A stretch of 64,000 bases of DNA, taken from contig NC_088201.1 of assembly GCF_037126465.1 (NCBI RefSeq), positions 134,630,052-134,694,051 of the forward strand. The letters run 5' to 3'. Position numbers and translations under genes: made by a program. This stretch comes from Ornithodoros turicata (taxonomy: Eukaryota; Arthropoda; Arachnida; Ixodida; Argasidae). Below are positions 20,521-32,300 of the stretch, in pieces; the first letter of the stretch is position 1, and the number at the start of each line of letters is the position of its first letter. The notes under the pieces are model-generated. The model saw only the letters and a list, made by a program, of their open reading frames with translations, was not told the DNA's origin and did no database searches.

Positions 20521-21150
20521 AAAGGTGGACAGCTTGGTATGTCAGACGGACTTTCTGTTGAAAAGGCCTGCGCGAAAGTATAGCCAAGCAATTTTGCGCA
20601 CTGGTCAGGCGGGACATGGCCCCTTTCTTCATGAAGTAATATCTCATTATTGTTAGCTCTGGCTGGATTTATAGTGGACCAAAATTTTGGGGGGTCCTGA
20701 ACAAGGAGCTTCGGACGGTTGCAGGAAAAGAACTTGCGTTTTGCATCTCAGACTGCGTGCTTGTAGGACTCGGCACTTGAACTATACCTATCCCACAACA
20801 CGGTGGAATTCCTAGTTTTCGCACTTCTGAACAAGTCTTTTTTCTTATTCAGTAATGTTTTGATGAACCTGTTGTACCATGGGGCGCGGGAAGAAGTTAT
20901 AATCGACATAGACGGCACGTACCTCTCGACAAGGCTGGACAACAGTGACTTATAGAAGAGCCATCTATCTTCGACAGAGCGAAATGACTGGCTTAGAAGA
21001 AATGGCTGAATAGATGAAGAAGCAGCATCGTTTATGGCAGTGAAGTTGGCACGGTCGTATAATCGAATCACATTCTTGGTGGTACGACACTTCGGTGTTT
21101 CAGAACGTATATTAAAATGAACACTTGCGTTAACACAGTGAAACACTTAC
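20521..21150 (-). pseudogene. CR1-like LINE, 5' part (endonuclease-RT linker)
   Basis: The minus strand reads TPKCRTTKNVIRLYDRANF, VEDRWLFYKSLLSSLVERYV, APWYNRFIKTLLNKKKDLF, then past one stop KRKFFSCNRPKLLVQDPPKF and PSDIPSCPPFL. This is the linker that precedes the RT in CR1-type ORF2. It joins to 17385 once element X is removed (PSCPPF continues toward CPPMEPIVIS). It is 5'-truncated near 21150-21180. Confidence 0.7.
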
Positions 21151-21502
21151 GTGAATCATAACAGAAGTTATCTCAGTTAAAAATGTCAGCAACAAAAAAG
21201 GCAAATGCGAAAGTGCAAGCGTGTGCCGAGAAAGACAAGGGCATGTGCAAAGCTTGAAAGGAATGTTTCACTCACTTATTGTTTTATCTGCGTTGTTGTT
21301 AGGCAGGCATACCTTCGGTGGCTCGACTGGTTCCAACCGGCAAGATATGTATTCAGTGTGTATTCTATCTTTTTTTCTTTGTCTGTCACATCACATCACT
21401 GTGGAACCCTCACGTACACTCCTCAGAACGGCACAGAAATCGACAAATGCTACGTTCACACTGCAACATTACGAATCAATGAATGCAGGGAATGCAGCTG
21501 GG

Positions 21503-21672
21503 TCAAAATCGCCAGTCAAAAACCGCGAGATCCAAAAATCGCGATAGGCAGCATCAGCGACAAACAAATACCGCGACACCGAAAACCGCGAGTAGGGGAA
21601 AACAGCGAGAGGCAAAAAAACGCAACAGCCGAAGACCGCGACTAAAACCGCGACAGCTAAAAACCGCAGGGG
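21503..21672 (+). repeat. Array of aaaaaccgcga-type units (left)
   Basis: About ten degenerate units, each a short A run followed by ccgcga or tcgcga, with variable spacers. It is mirrored by 23428-23655. Confidence 0.75.
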
Positions 21673-21879
21673 GCGGTAAACATTGCTTCCAGCACCGTGT
21701 GTCGGAGATTTACGGCGCATGCCGAAAGAGCCCCAGGTGGTCACAATTATCCGCAGTCCTACCCTGCGGCACGTGCAACATGTCGCCACACTGCACAGAC
21801 AAACCTTACGTGTATAACATCACGGTACGGTTACCATTATTATTAAAAACCGCATGCGTACATAGGAGGCTGTGGCTAT

Positions 21880-21992
21880 CGTCATCACTCATCATTGTCA
21901 CCACTCATATTAGACCCCTAGCTATGGGGTAGCGTTCCACTCCTAGAGTGGAAAACCTCCCCTCTTCATCATCAGGATATATATGTTGTTGT
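21880..21992 (+). mobile_element. 113 bp LINE-B 3' tail insertion
   Basis: Flanked by tgtggctat (21871-21879 and 21993-22001). It is nearly identical to the last 110 bases of LINE-B copy 1, including the hairpin ttccactc-cta-gagtggaa and a tatatatgttgttg tail. Confidence 0.85.
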
Positions 21993-22479
21993 TGTGGCTA
22001 TAGTCACTCTATAAAGTGATTATATAGTGACTGCATTCCATGCATATATGCCGTTATTTATTTATTTGTTTCTTCCGCCCCTTCTCTCTTTCTCCCTCTT
22101 CCTTCCTCCCTTTCTTTTTTTTATGTTTTCCCTCTGGAATACCGACAACAGGACCCTATATTCGCCTACAGGCGTATTGGACGCGTACTCGTAGGAAGGG
22201 GTTTTCTCTAAACGTATGTCGACATGATTTCGAGGCTCGCACGACTCGGCGTGGCCCAACTGTGGCATGCGGATTGAACATCGAAAGTAGGCGTTGGTCA
22301 ATAACTTCTGGCCCGCGCAGGGCTCTATCGATGGCAACATGCAAGTTTGTTGCTGAACGACACTGCTTATTTATTGTATTCTTATTTTGTGGTGTTTGAG
22401 ATTTCAGAGATTGCCGTCTTTCTTCCGCGCCCATTCGCTCTGTCAGGGAAACCTTAGCAACTTCGAACTTATACTTGCA

Positions 22480-22950
22480 GTTCGAAATTATGAGCTATTG
22501 CTCGCAGGAAGTCATCAGTGTTGCGGTTGTAATAGTCTTCAACAATCCTTTTGATGCGCTGAGCCGTGTCCCTGTATACCTTCTTGCTGAGCGGAGGGTT
22601 ACTACCGGCTAAGCAGGTCTCAATTTTAGCCTCGGTGAGGGTCTGTTGATCTTTCAGGCACTTTATGAGCGTCCATATGTTAGGGTGGCTACACCCGACG
22701 AGGTTGCTGAACCCGGAGTGCCACCCTTCCACAGCATTGTTCGTGCAAGGCAGATCACACGGCGTCGGAGCAATTCCGATGCTCGATCGGAAACAGGCCA
22801 GAGCGTCTTTCGCCCCCTCGAGTGACACGTCCTATTCATGTGTCCTCCACATAGTTGATTACGGGAGTAAGGTGAGGCTCATTGTCCTGGAAGGACTGGG
22901 AGTCCAGCAGGATATCGAACGCGGCTACAACGTCGTGCACAGGTACGTAC
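22480..22950 (-). pseudogene. MULE transposase C-terminal part, broken
   Basis: The minus strand from about 22950 reads VPVHDVVAAFDILLDSQ, then TPVINYVEDT-stop-IGR (TGA at 22838-22836 in the position of a conserved Trp), then RRSGLFPIEHRNCSDAV. After a frameshift near 22757 it reads TNNAVEGWHSGFSNLVG, HPNIWTLIKCLKDQQ and QRIKRIVEDYYN. The EDTWIGR, ELWN-like and TNN-EGWH blocks are typical of the C-terminal half of animal MULE transposases. The DDE core upstream is absent, replaced by an R1 repeat. Confidence 0.75.
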
Positions 22951-22964
22951 TGCTAATTGTACGT

Positions 22965-23165
22965 AATGCAAATCACAGGCTGGTGCTGCTCTCCACCACC
23001 GTTGCGCACACCGATCGCTTTTTGCGGCGTATTTTAATTCAATTTCTGCGATAATTATTACACTGTGGTGTGCATTACTTCTCATGGCCCATCTTACTGG
23101 CCTAATTAATAGTTTTATAGGAACAAAGCAGGGTATTAAAAATGACTTCCGTGCTACTTTAAACG
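22965..23165 (+). repeat. Dispersed repeat family R1, copy 2
   Basis: Starts near cacaggctggtgctgctctc and ends gtgctactttaa. It is related over about 190 bp to 12225-12415, and its first 60 bp occur inverted at 54527-54591. Confidence 0.75.
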
Positions 23166-23427
23166 GCAGCTTTCGAAGTGGTCAATCTACTTCCATCCAC
23201 CTCGGGGGGCTTCGTGGATCAGTTCCTAGAGTGAACGTGATAGCTGACGCGGGCAGGGAATGAGTGTGTGCCGTTCTCAAGCTCTACCATGTCTGTATTT
23301 GAACGAGTAGTTTCGGCGTCCGGTGGAGACCAACATATTTCAAGTCTTGTCAAAGCTCTGAAACACTGCCAGCCAGCACCGGCGTGCTCAAAAGGTACCC
23401 TCTTCAATTCTATGCAGGTTTGTTTGC

Positions 23428-23655
23428 GGGTTTTGCCCATCGCGGTTTCTACCTATCGCGGTTTTGCTTCTCGCCATCTTTGGACATCGCCCTTTTTGCC
23501 TATCGCTGCTTTTGACTCCCGCGGTTTTTGCTACTCGCGGTTTTTGAAAATCGTGGTTGTTGACTCGTGGTCACACTCGTGGTTTGGTAATCGTGATCTT
23601 GTCTGTCGCGGTTTTTGACTCGCGATTTTTGGCGGTCACCGTTTTTTGCCAATCG
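23428..23655 (-). repeat. Array of tcgcggttttt-type units (right)
   Basis: About twelve degenerate units such as cgcggtttttgactcgcg. It is the inverse of the 21503-21672 array. Confidence 0.75.
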
Positions 23656-23660
23656 TAAGG

Positions 23661-24228
23661 GTATCAATATCAAGACGCATCGGCATCACAGGGGAGACAC
23701 AAGCCCGCGATTGTTGTAACTACCCTCAAGTGGGTGTTTTCCGCAAAACCGCTATCTTGTTGTGGTCGTACGTCCTAGGCAAGGTCACTTTTAGGTCATG
23801 GGACTTTGTTTTCATGTCGTTTTATCACTTGTCGACATGTGCCCGTTGGCATAAAGTGATGAGATAAACGTATTTTGCCGGTGCAAACTATATGGTGCTA
23901 TTTCAGCGACGTGGTATCCCATTTCTCCTTTATTTAAGTACGTCACATTGGCTCAGTGTGTCTTAGGGCGCGGTAGTGGTCAACAGTACGAGTCCTAATC
24001 TGTAGAACTGTCCGTCCTACTGCGAGCTTATCAGATAAAAATAATTAGCGGGGGATCGAGAAACGTCCAAAACGGCGCACACAAAGAGCAAACGCGTTGT
24101 TTACAAACGGTTTGGCCGCCTGTCAAGCGCGCGGCCATCTTTAAGATCACCTGTGCAGTGACGTTTGCAGTGACGTATGACCATGACCTGTCCAGAATGA
24201 ATCGCGTTCGCCCAGCACGCTTTAGCCT
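23661..24228. other. Unassigned spacer
   Basis: No gene or repeat structure is recognised. Confidence 0.5.
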
Positions 24229-24750
24229 GTGGAGCAATACATTGGATGGCACTCCTGTGATCGGCATCGTTCTGAAAACATGCGAGTGAGCCGCCCCATT
24301 CGTAACATTCGTGAAGTGGGTTTCTTGGCGGCCGAAAACGAACTGATTTCGCTGCATGTGTTGTATCGAAGACGGCTAGAACGAAGGAAGTGGCAGATAT
24401 GGGTTGAGCAAAGCGACAGACAGCGCTCTGTCGGCGGCTATTTTGACAACTTGCTGTAGAAGCTAAGGCGTGAAAACGTCAACCTGTTTCGCGATGTTGC
24501 CCAACTGTCGCCACAGCAGTTGGACTATCTTGTACACAAGAGCAGCATTCAGGGACACCCCCTCTGAAACCCGACCAGATTGCAGAGGACTACGCAAGGA
24601 AGCTAAGTTTACAGGGTGGTGCGTGAGTACGTGAGGAGGAACATATTTGGGCAGGGAGAGGAGGATATATCTGAGGCCAACAATTCCCTCTTCGCGCCCC
24701 GACATGATAACAACACCAATAACACGCCCGGGAGCTTTAGCGTAAGATAA
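24229..24750 (+). pseudogene. PIF/Harbinger transposase relic, internally deleted
   Basis: The plus strand reads RRRLERRKWQIWVEQSDRQR, then past a TAG at 24457-24459 KLRRENVNLFRDVAQLSPQQ and LDYLVHKSS. This matches the N-terminus of Harbinger nucleases (RRRWW-type start, FRMSPEQFDELL-like segment). After about 24610 the frame gives VREYVRRNIFGQGEEDI, which resembles their extreme C-terminus. The catalytic core is missing between the two, as in internally deleted non-autonomous derivatives. TIRs were not found. Confidence 0.5.
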
Positions 24751-24825
24751 AGAATAAGATGTGATGTATAACTGTGGGAACGAGCATGAGACTTTCTAGA
24801 TATCGGGAGCTTGCCGGATGAAATT

Positions 24826-25440
24826 GGCAGGTTGGCGCCAGTGACAGCCATCTGGACGACAAATTGACTAAATGCGAGTTCTAAGGGTGCAGCAAGGACA
24901 GCAGATACGGTCTGCAAACGATACACAGACTACGTAATTTTATGATGCGTCAGTATCAAGTTGGTATCAAGAGTTATTACGAGCTAAAATAGAGGAAACT
25001 GACAATTTGGCGCCAGTGTGTGCCACTTGAGCGACGATTTGGCAAAATGTCTGAAGTATATATAGGTTGGGCTGGCTGGTGTAAATCCACAAGCGACCAA
25101 AGAACAAACACGAAACAACAACAGAGCCATTTGTGTGTGATCTTGTTTCCTGTTTGTTCTTTGGTTGCTTGAAAATGAACGATTTGACAAAACGCTACTT
25201 CGCAGGCTGTAGCAAGGGAAACTGGTATGGGCCGTGGACTCATAGCTATTAAGCATGGATATACAGACTACGTAATTAAACGATATCACGTTTATATCCA
25301 GAGTTATTACTAAATGAAATGGAAGATATGGACAATTTGGCGTCTGCGAGGGCTGTGGCGATGCGAGTGGTGGCGTCTGCGAGTGGCAATGATTTGAACA
25401 AACGCATCTTCGTTGGACCAGAGATTTTGGTGCAGAACTA
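24826..25440. repeat. Diverged tandem repeats around acaatttggcg
   Basis: Three related stretches begin near 24826, 24999 and 25330 with (ac)aatttggcg(cc) or the variant ggcaggttggcgcc. Shared landmarks are acagactacgtaatt and agagttattac. Unit lengths are about 170 and 330 bp, so the copies differ by an internal insertion. Non-coding. Confidence 0.6.
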
Positions 25441-26525
25441 AATACCAGAATCGAAGGCGTGTATAATCCCAAATCTCAGCAGTGGGTAGGGATACAGAAG
25501 GTCACCGACGCACGAGGTGGTGAAGAAGTAGAGCACACTGAGTGAATTTTATTTTAGTGTATTTACAATACTGTTTACCCATACTTGGAGGTATAGTCGC
25601 AGGTGCATAGGTCACACGGTAATTTACCACAACACAAGAACAGACAATTACAACGGATGCTGCAGTTTCTAACTGCACGTCCCACGTCAGATATTGCCTT
25701 CCGCAGGTAGGAAACTTTGATTGGCTGAAGTGTGGGAAAGGAAAATCAGTGACGAAACCAAAATAACATGAAAATTAGCTTTTTTCTGAGGGTTCATTTT
25801 GAAACGCGTTCGGTTTTGTGTTATCGCATCTCTGAATGAGAATGCACGTCTGCCGCCCCCCGCCTGGAAAGGAAACATTTCCGTGACGTGATCCAGCGGG
25901 TGAAAGTAGTGAGTTTTAGTATATCGTACGCTATCACCTTTGCGTACGATGTACTAAAACTCTCTAGTATTTCTACCGAGGCGACATTCGTCCCTTACAA
26001 CTACAAATGTAGGGTGCATCGGATGCACCGTACGGATCTTGTTGTATACAGTTTTTTTTTTTTTTTTTTTGCGTGTTAGCGCCGCGAAGTAACTGCGGCT
26101 ATGAGCGGCGTACAGACGTCGACAGATGTCTGTTGTATTCAGTAGTATAGTTATGCGTGGAAAATGTAAGGTGCTCCAAAAATAAATTGCATAGCAATCA
26201 GAGAGTTTAGATCAGCTTGAAACGAAACAACAACAACGTGGTTTGATCGTACCACCCGTTCCTTCAATCCCAGCCTATACCTTTCAACTTGATCTCCAGT
26301 GTTTATTGTAGATTTCCAATAACCATTTGTATGGATTCATGGTATGAAGACTGGCATGGGATTGAGTATAGCCTGTATAGGGAAGTAGAAACTGGAACAG
26401 GGCAGAATATCGCCGGTGGCTATTAGACACCCCAACGTCAAAAACAAAGTTGTTCATTAGCAGATTGGAGATAACGCTAAAGAAGTGCTACGCGCCCTCG
26501 AGTACATTATTTATTTCGCGCTTAA
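25441..26525. other. Unassigned spacer with hairpin and poly-T
   Basis: Contains an imperfect 20 bp-arm hairpin at 25909-25963 (gagttttagta...gcgtacgat...tactaaaactc) and a T20 tract at about 26051-26072. No gene is seen. Confidence 0.5.
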
Positions 26526-26950
26526 AGGTCAGATATGCCGATTTTGAAGTGCCGCAGAACTGAGCGATACTCGCGCTGTGTGTTCATTACCGAACACTGA
26601 ATATGTGTGCGAAATATCTTGCTCCAACTGTTCGTAGTTTTTTAGAAAACAGTTTTTTTAGTTCCCACGCCCGGTCGTCAGACCGTCGGCAAACCCTGCG
26701 CACGGGCGCACCGACGTCACTGCTCTCGGTTTATCTGTCTTTGGCTTGGCATGGACTCTTGGCTTGGCTGCTTGGCTTCTTTCGTTTCCTCCTCTGTGGA
26801 TCGTACATAAGCGAACAGCTGTTATGTTGTTGCTAAGCCGGAAACAAAGCATGTGAATGTTTTTTTTTTTTTGGCACAGCGTCGTTTGGAAAGTGCACTT
26901 CCTTGTTCTGACCTTGCCTTTTATGGGCTGGAGCGATATGAATCGTAAAT

Positions 26951-27256
26951 ATGCCACGGCGAAGTTGTCGAAGATGCGAGAGTGCTACGCTGTTAGAACA
27001 ATTCGTCGGTGCATTCAAGTGTTACCTATTATAAGCTGCCAAAAGACCAAGCAGTGCGAAGCTCTTGGCTGACAGTGGTGCCTGCTAATTTCCACTGCAA
27101 GGATTTCGTCCACGAATGTTATCATAGGTTACGCGCGACTCCAGAGGCAATTTGGAATCTCGGCACGAAATCGTCTGATGAAAATCTGAGGTGCCCGACG
27201 CATAACATTTTGAACGTGCCACGGAGGATCAAGGCAAAAAACGAGAGCAAAAAATG
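26951..27256 (+). pseudogene. THAP-like exon, frameshifted
   Basis: The ATG at 26951 gives MPRRSCRRCES, a C-x2-C start like THAP proteins. After a shift of frame, VTYYKLPKDQAVRSSWLTVV (from about 27021) matches the THAP segment with conserved Pro-Lys-Asp and Trp. CKDFVHECYH and PTHNIL follow. The exon ends at 27256 before GTAAGT, a perfect donor. Possible later exons are 27394-27488 and 27558-27729, each bounded by AG and GT, but they contain stops in the expected frame. Confidence 0.35.
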
Positions 27257-28378
27257 GTAAGTCGAGGTTCAGATATAAAAAATAGCAAGCGTAATGAATC
27301 GATTGTGCAGCTGTCCTACTGCGCTTACTCTGATATAACCACGATTAACAACACAATAGTACTACTGATAATCTAACTTCTGAATTATCACAGGTGCACG
27401 CTGAAGGCGGAAATGAAGCATGATCTGGCTTGCATCTGGTCATGAAGAAATTGCTGACACGTTAGTTGCGGTCCACCTCCACCAACAGGTATGACAATGT
27501 GATGTTATAATTTGAGTATTCATCTATGTTCAACTTTTCATGTGCACTCGCATGCAGACATTTTGACACCACTTTTAAATCTGCCCTCAAAGTTACAACC
27601 TGTGCTTCCAGGGTGGAAAACAAAGATCGCCATTCCGATTAGCTGCTATCTCCCAGTTCAAGCACTTTTGTGTCTGGACACTGGTTCCTGTGGATGGGGT
27701 GTTACAAGCTTTACTGTCTGATATAGAAGGTACGTTACATTAGTTCAGTTAATTTGTCTTTTGCACATTTTTGTTACTGTTAGTTGGATTACTGTTGGAC
27801 ATACAATCCTTTGACACACCGAAGCTGATGTCGCCTCTGATAACATTTTAGAATTTTCAGTGTCATGAACGTCCATTGAGGAAGGTGCCTTTACTATCTG
27901 TGAATCTTCAACTGAAGAATAGCCCAGAATTCATGTTAACATTGTCTACTCTTATTAATTCACTGTCTGTTTTCTGAGAGCTAAGAAAAATGGAAGCTAT
28001 TTATTTGTCACAACTTCACACTGGATACTGGTGTGGTACTGGCTTGACATGTAAGCTAAAATACCTGGATTCTACAATAATTATGCTCAACTTGGTGCAT
28101 TACCGTGGGCAATGCCACATTCACTACATTTTTAGTGGGTCCGGTGCACAAATACTGTGTGCATACTGAATACATACATACTGTTCGATAGGCAAAAATA
28201 CCTGAGCAGTGCTGTGTAGTCTTTTTACCCAAAGTCCATACTCTTACTGCAAAGTCACAGTACGTAGAACAGCAATGTGCAGGTATGCTGCGATAGAGAT
28301 TCACAACAGAAAGAAGACTGTTGAGAGCATCTAAATTTTAATGAGACGAGACTTTCGTGCACAAGGCTGCTCTTGTCA

Positions 28379-28600
28379 ATGTCTGACATGAAGTTACAAA
28401 ATCCCAGAATACATAAAACATGTTGTAATGTAGAGAGCGAGGGGTGGTACAGACATAAAGATAATTATATAATCATATATAATAAAATAAACAGGGGGTA
28501 CGACTGCCCCCTCAACTCAACTCGACAACTCAATAACTCTACTTATTCTACCTTACAACATGTCATATATTCTGGAATTTTGTAACTTGATGTTAGACAT
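28379..28600. mobile_element. Inverted-repeat MITE
   Basis: Arms atgtctgacatgaagttaca... and the inverse ...tgtaacttgatgttagacat pair over about 50 bp, including ttacaacatgt at the inner end. The centre is AT-rich, about 120 bp. The target-site duplication is unclear. Confidence 0.6.
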
Positions 28601-28922
28601 CAAGAAGTACAGCCTTCTGTGCAAAAGTATTCTTTCTGTTGTGCATAATCATTAGGCAGTAAATGCGACTATCCATTTCTTGTCATTAAATGCTTTTCCT
28701 TTCTTTCTTTCTTTTTTTCTACAGTGATGAGCATCCATAAGGACACATGCCAGAAAGGGAGTCTCTTTGGGATGACAAACCCTCATCACCTCATGAGGAT
28801 ACAATGGTTGACGAATGGTTCTCAAGCACATCGAAACTTCCAACAAATAATTCATGAAAAAGCCAGTCAGTGCTAGCACCAGGAATTGAACGTGGGCCAT
28901 CCTGCTAGCAGTCAGAGATGTT

Positions 28923-29338
28923 CAGTGGTGTAGCCACGAGGGGGCTAGGGGGTCTCGAGCCCCCCCTACCTGCCACGGACCGACCCACACAAATCGTGCA
29001 AATCCGAGAACATAATATATGGGGGGGGACCAGTGTGACTATCGCGAAAGTTCTTGCAGTTCATGGCGTCTATCTAAGAAACATTCTTGAATGGTTTTCA
29101 AAGTATGAGCTTTTCAAAATACTTCCAATCTCGTGACACCACTTCATTGGTCATGACAGCCTATACATGTAATCGTACTGTGAACGTCTAAATCAACTAT
29201 TTTCGTTCCCTTTTTTAATCCTCAGTTTGAAGTGTGCACAAGTATGTGTGTGTTGTCGACACAGGATCAGCGGGGGGGGGGGGAGTTTTCGTATCGAGCC
29301 CCCCCCCCCCCTACCTTTGAGGTCGGGCTACGCCACTG
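28923..29338. mobile_element. hAT-type MITE with G/C tracts
   Basis: Terminal repeats cagtggtgtagcc and the inverse gggctacgccactg. 8 bp flanks gagatgtt (28915-28922) and gcgatgtt (29339-29346) differ by one base, as expected for an older hAT insertion. Poly-G and poly-C runs near both ends could pair. Confidence 0.75.
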
Positions 29339-29346
29339 GCGATGTT

Positions 29347-32300
29347 ACATTTCAGGCGCTCATTGACTTTTGGTGAATTACTTGTTGACTTTGTCCCAAG
29401 GTGGAGCTCGCTACAGCTCATTTGCTATCTGTTAATGTTGTGGCGTGTGTTGCGTTTTTTTCTTTGTGTGTTCCAGACTCAGAACGGTTAATTTGGATCA
29501 GGTCAGGTACGTTTCATTTAGACATGGCAAACATAAAGTGGTGTTTCTCAACACAACTTAGCAGTGGTCTTCATGCATTACTGATACAGGCGTGAATAGA
29601 AACCTAGCCAGAGCAGCTGATACACAGAGAGAACATAGCCCGTGTGTGTTTGTCTTTTCCACCGCAGCCCTTGGGTTTCCTCCCTGATGGCTACACATGT
29701 CAGGGATAGGTTTCAGAACCGGTAGTTCCCGCCAAGTGTGAATTGCTTTTCAGGGGATCATCACGCTGGCAGATGAAACATATGGTTTAAATTATTTGCA
29801 GGACAGGAATTGCGCAGCTTCACACAAATACTACTACTATGACGTAAAAGTGGTTTAAAATCTATATTTTTTGTGTTCCTGACATTATCGCACAAGATGT
29901 AGTATCCACTATGATCCTTTATGTGGGGGGTATGTACAGTGCAATCAACAGATGCTATTTACAAATCTGTGTTTTCTACTGTGTTGAAATGGGGTAGTTT
30001 GTATCTGAGAGCCATAGTGAAACACAGGCCCTCGAGAAACATGGCAACACATTGCAGGGACTCTGGATGCTGCCTAAATTTCCAGAACACACAGCTCAAG
30101 GCAGCGGTTAAATAACAAGTGGTTAGAGAAATCAAAGATAGTTGCATCCGTAAGCAGTCCACTGTTGGATTTGCTTCTGTCAGAGATACGTTATCTCAAA
30201 GGGAACGCACGGACACACTCAGAATGATACTAGGGCTGCCTGTGAAATAGAATGAGGAGAGGGGAAGATATATAACCTTTTTCTTGTCTGTTATTCTATT
30301 GGTTAAATTGTCATTTTCTTAGCAGCGTATGTGTGTATATTCCAGAGTCTGCTAATAAATATATCAGTTTAGAGCTAGCAGTCGCATTGTAGATGTCTCA
30401 TCCTGTCCTTGGTTGCTTGTGATTCACTATGGCCATGCTTGCTAATGCAAAAACAGAAAACAAAAAAAGACAATAGAAAAACACGGAAAGAGCGACCTAA
30501 AAAGCTGCCTGTTCTAGTGCTCACATGGAGGCAATGCAATGAGGTAACATGTTCCATTCATGAATTGTGCATAGTAGTACATATCACAACGGCAACCGAT
30601 TAATCAGATTTTTCTTAAGTACTTTGTTTTTTTTTAGCTTTGTTTGCACAGTCTATTATTGGAGCTTTATGTGATTCCCCTCTTCAGATACTTTAAGATT
30701 GCTGATGCTGTGCAGTTTGTTAATTTTGAAACTGTACTGTGCTGAGGTACAAAAACAGAATTGTCATATCTGCATTTGAGCACATTGGAATAATTTGTAA
30801 GTACTTTACTTGTTGACATTAATATTTGCACCAGGTCACAACATTGTTGATTTATGGAAAATGTAAATAAATATATTTATTTGCTTGCCAAACAATGCAC
30901 AAATGTCTTTTCTAGTGAGATATTCCCTGTTCACCAGACATAAATGTGGAAAAGTTAAAGGGGCACAATGATGGTAGAGTCTAGCGTTGCTTTTTGCCAC
31001 TTCACATATATGCACTGTTATTCGTGTGCACATGTAGGAATAGGAAGGTAGAGGATGCGCATAAAACATTTTGTATGCAGCCACACATATGGTTCAGAAG
31101 ATTAATTAGATGATGTCCAAGCATATATAATTGTGCTTCATGTGCAATGGGTATGCTAATGGATTGCTTCCATGAACCCTTTTTATTTATTTTTTATAAA
31201 TTCTTTCTATAAATGTTATTTTTGATTTTATACAAATTTCATATTACATATTGTATACTTATATTTTTATAAATTTTATACTAAAAACTCAAGTTACACG
31301 GCCCCTGTAAGAGTGCCCTTTGCAAATGGTTTGATAACGTGTCTCGAACTGTAAACGTAAGAGGCAATCGAGAATGCTGCAGACAAGGTTGCAACTTACA
31401 TATTGCTTATCACGTCCTACATACAAAGTGCTTTGTACAATAATTCCTGAGCACGGAATTAATTCCGAGGATGGCCAGTGATGTCACCCTGGACGACAAG
31501 TCACATAATTGCCTCTAACACTTTTACACCCCATGGGCTGAGTTGTGAATTGAAAGAGCACTCTACAGAAGGATAAGGTGCACCTGATTTCTAGTATATA
31601 TGCTATGCTCTAACTCTTCAGACACCACATTTCTAAAAACACAATTTCTAAGTGGCAATATGTGCTCTGGTACTTCTTTTGCGTCTGCATAGTGTGCAAC
31701 CACATGGCTACTGGAGCTTTCGTGTGCATGTTTTTGTGCGACGGTGTTCATTACAAACAATATCCAGATGTTAGACATAAAATGCAGTAGTTTGTAGCGT
31801 GCCACACAACGAAGCGTGGGGGTATGATTCAAAGATAGCGTCTGGAAAATGCACAGAATCCCACAAAAAGTTTAAAATGTGATTTGTATTTCGTTTTACG
31901 TCTCTCGTCGTTACATACCATCGTCGACGCTGTTTTACATTGATAAATCGTACGTAAAACTTGTCCCATAGTAGTATGCGGTTTCTCAAATACACAGCAC
32001 AATTTTTTCCTGCAGGAATAAAACGCTGTCGGCATTTTCTTGCTAACACGGCTGTCGAAACGTCAGTCTCTACAATGGGCAAGTGCTGTAAAGGGGCTAA
32101 CGCAGACGAGACTTGATACAAATTGTACATGCTCACAAAACACAAACGACGAATTCCAGTCACAACATCGCACACAGGTTGGTTCGCGAATGAGTTCGCA
32201 GCTGCTGCACTGTTTACTTATCGCGGAACGGTGGAACCCGGCTGTCCGCCATCTTCAAGCACAGATACGTGAAGCCGCGAGAAGCCGTAGCTGAAATCCA

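Larger units (their letters stand above)
21503..23660 (-). mobile_element. Decayed MULE with repeat-array ends
   Basis: A MULE transposase remnant (about 22480-22950, minus) lies between two arrays of a degenerate 10-20 bp unit. The left array (21503-21672) reads aaaaaccgcga; the right array (23428-23655) reads tcgcggttttt, its inverse. This suggests terminal inverted repeats built of minisatellite-like units. A LINE-B tail and an R1 repeat are nested inside. Exact ends and the expected 9 bp target duplication could not be fixed. Confidence 0.5.

Noticed and set aside
21205..21645. 146-codon ORF ending in a basic region
   Set aside because: The basic half is the aaaaaccgcga repeat array; the first half has no recognisable domain or splice support.
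31771..32175. 134-codon minus-strand ORF near the right end of the TTAA element
   Set aside because: No domain, no splice logic that I can support; left as unassigned.
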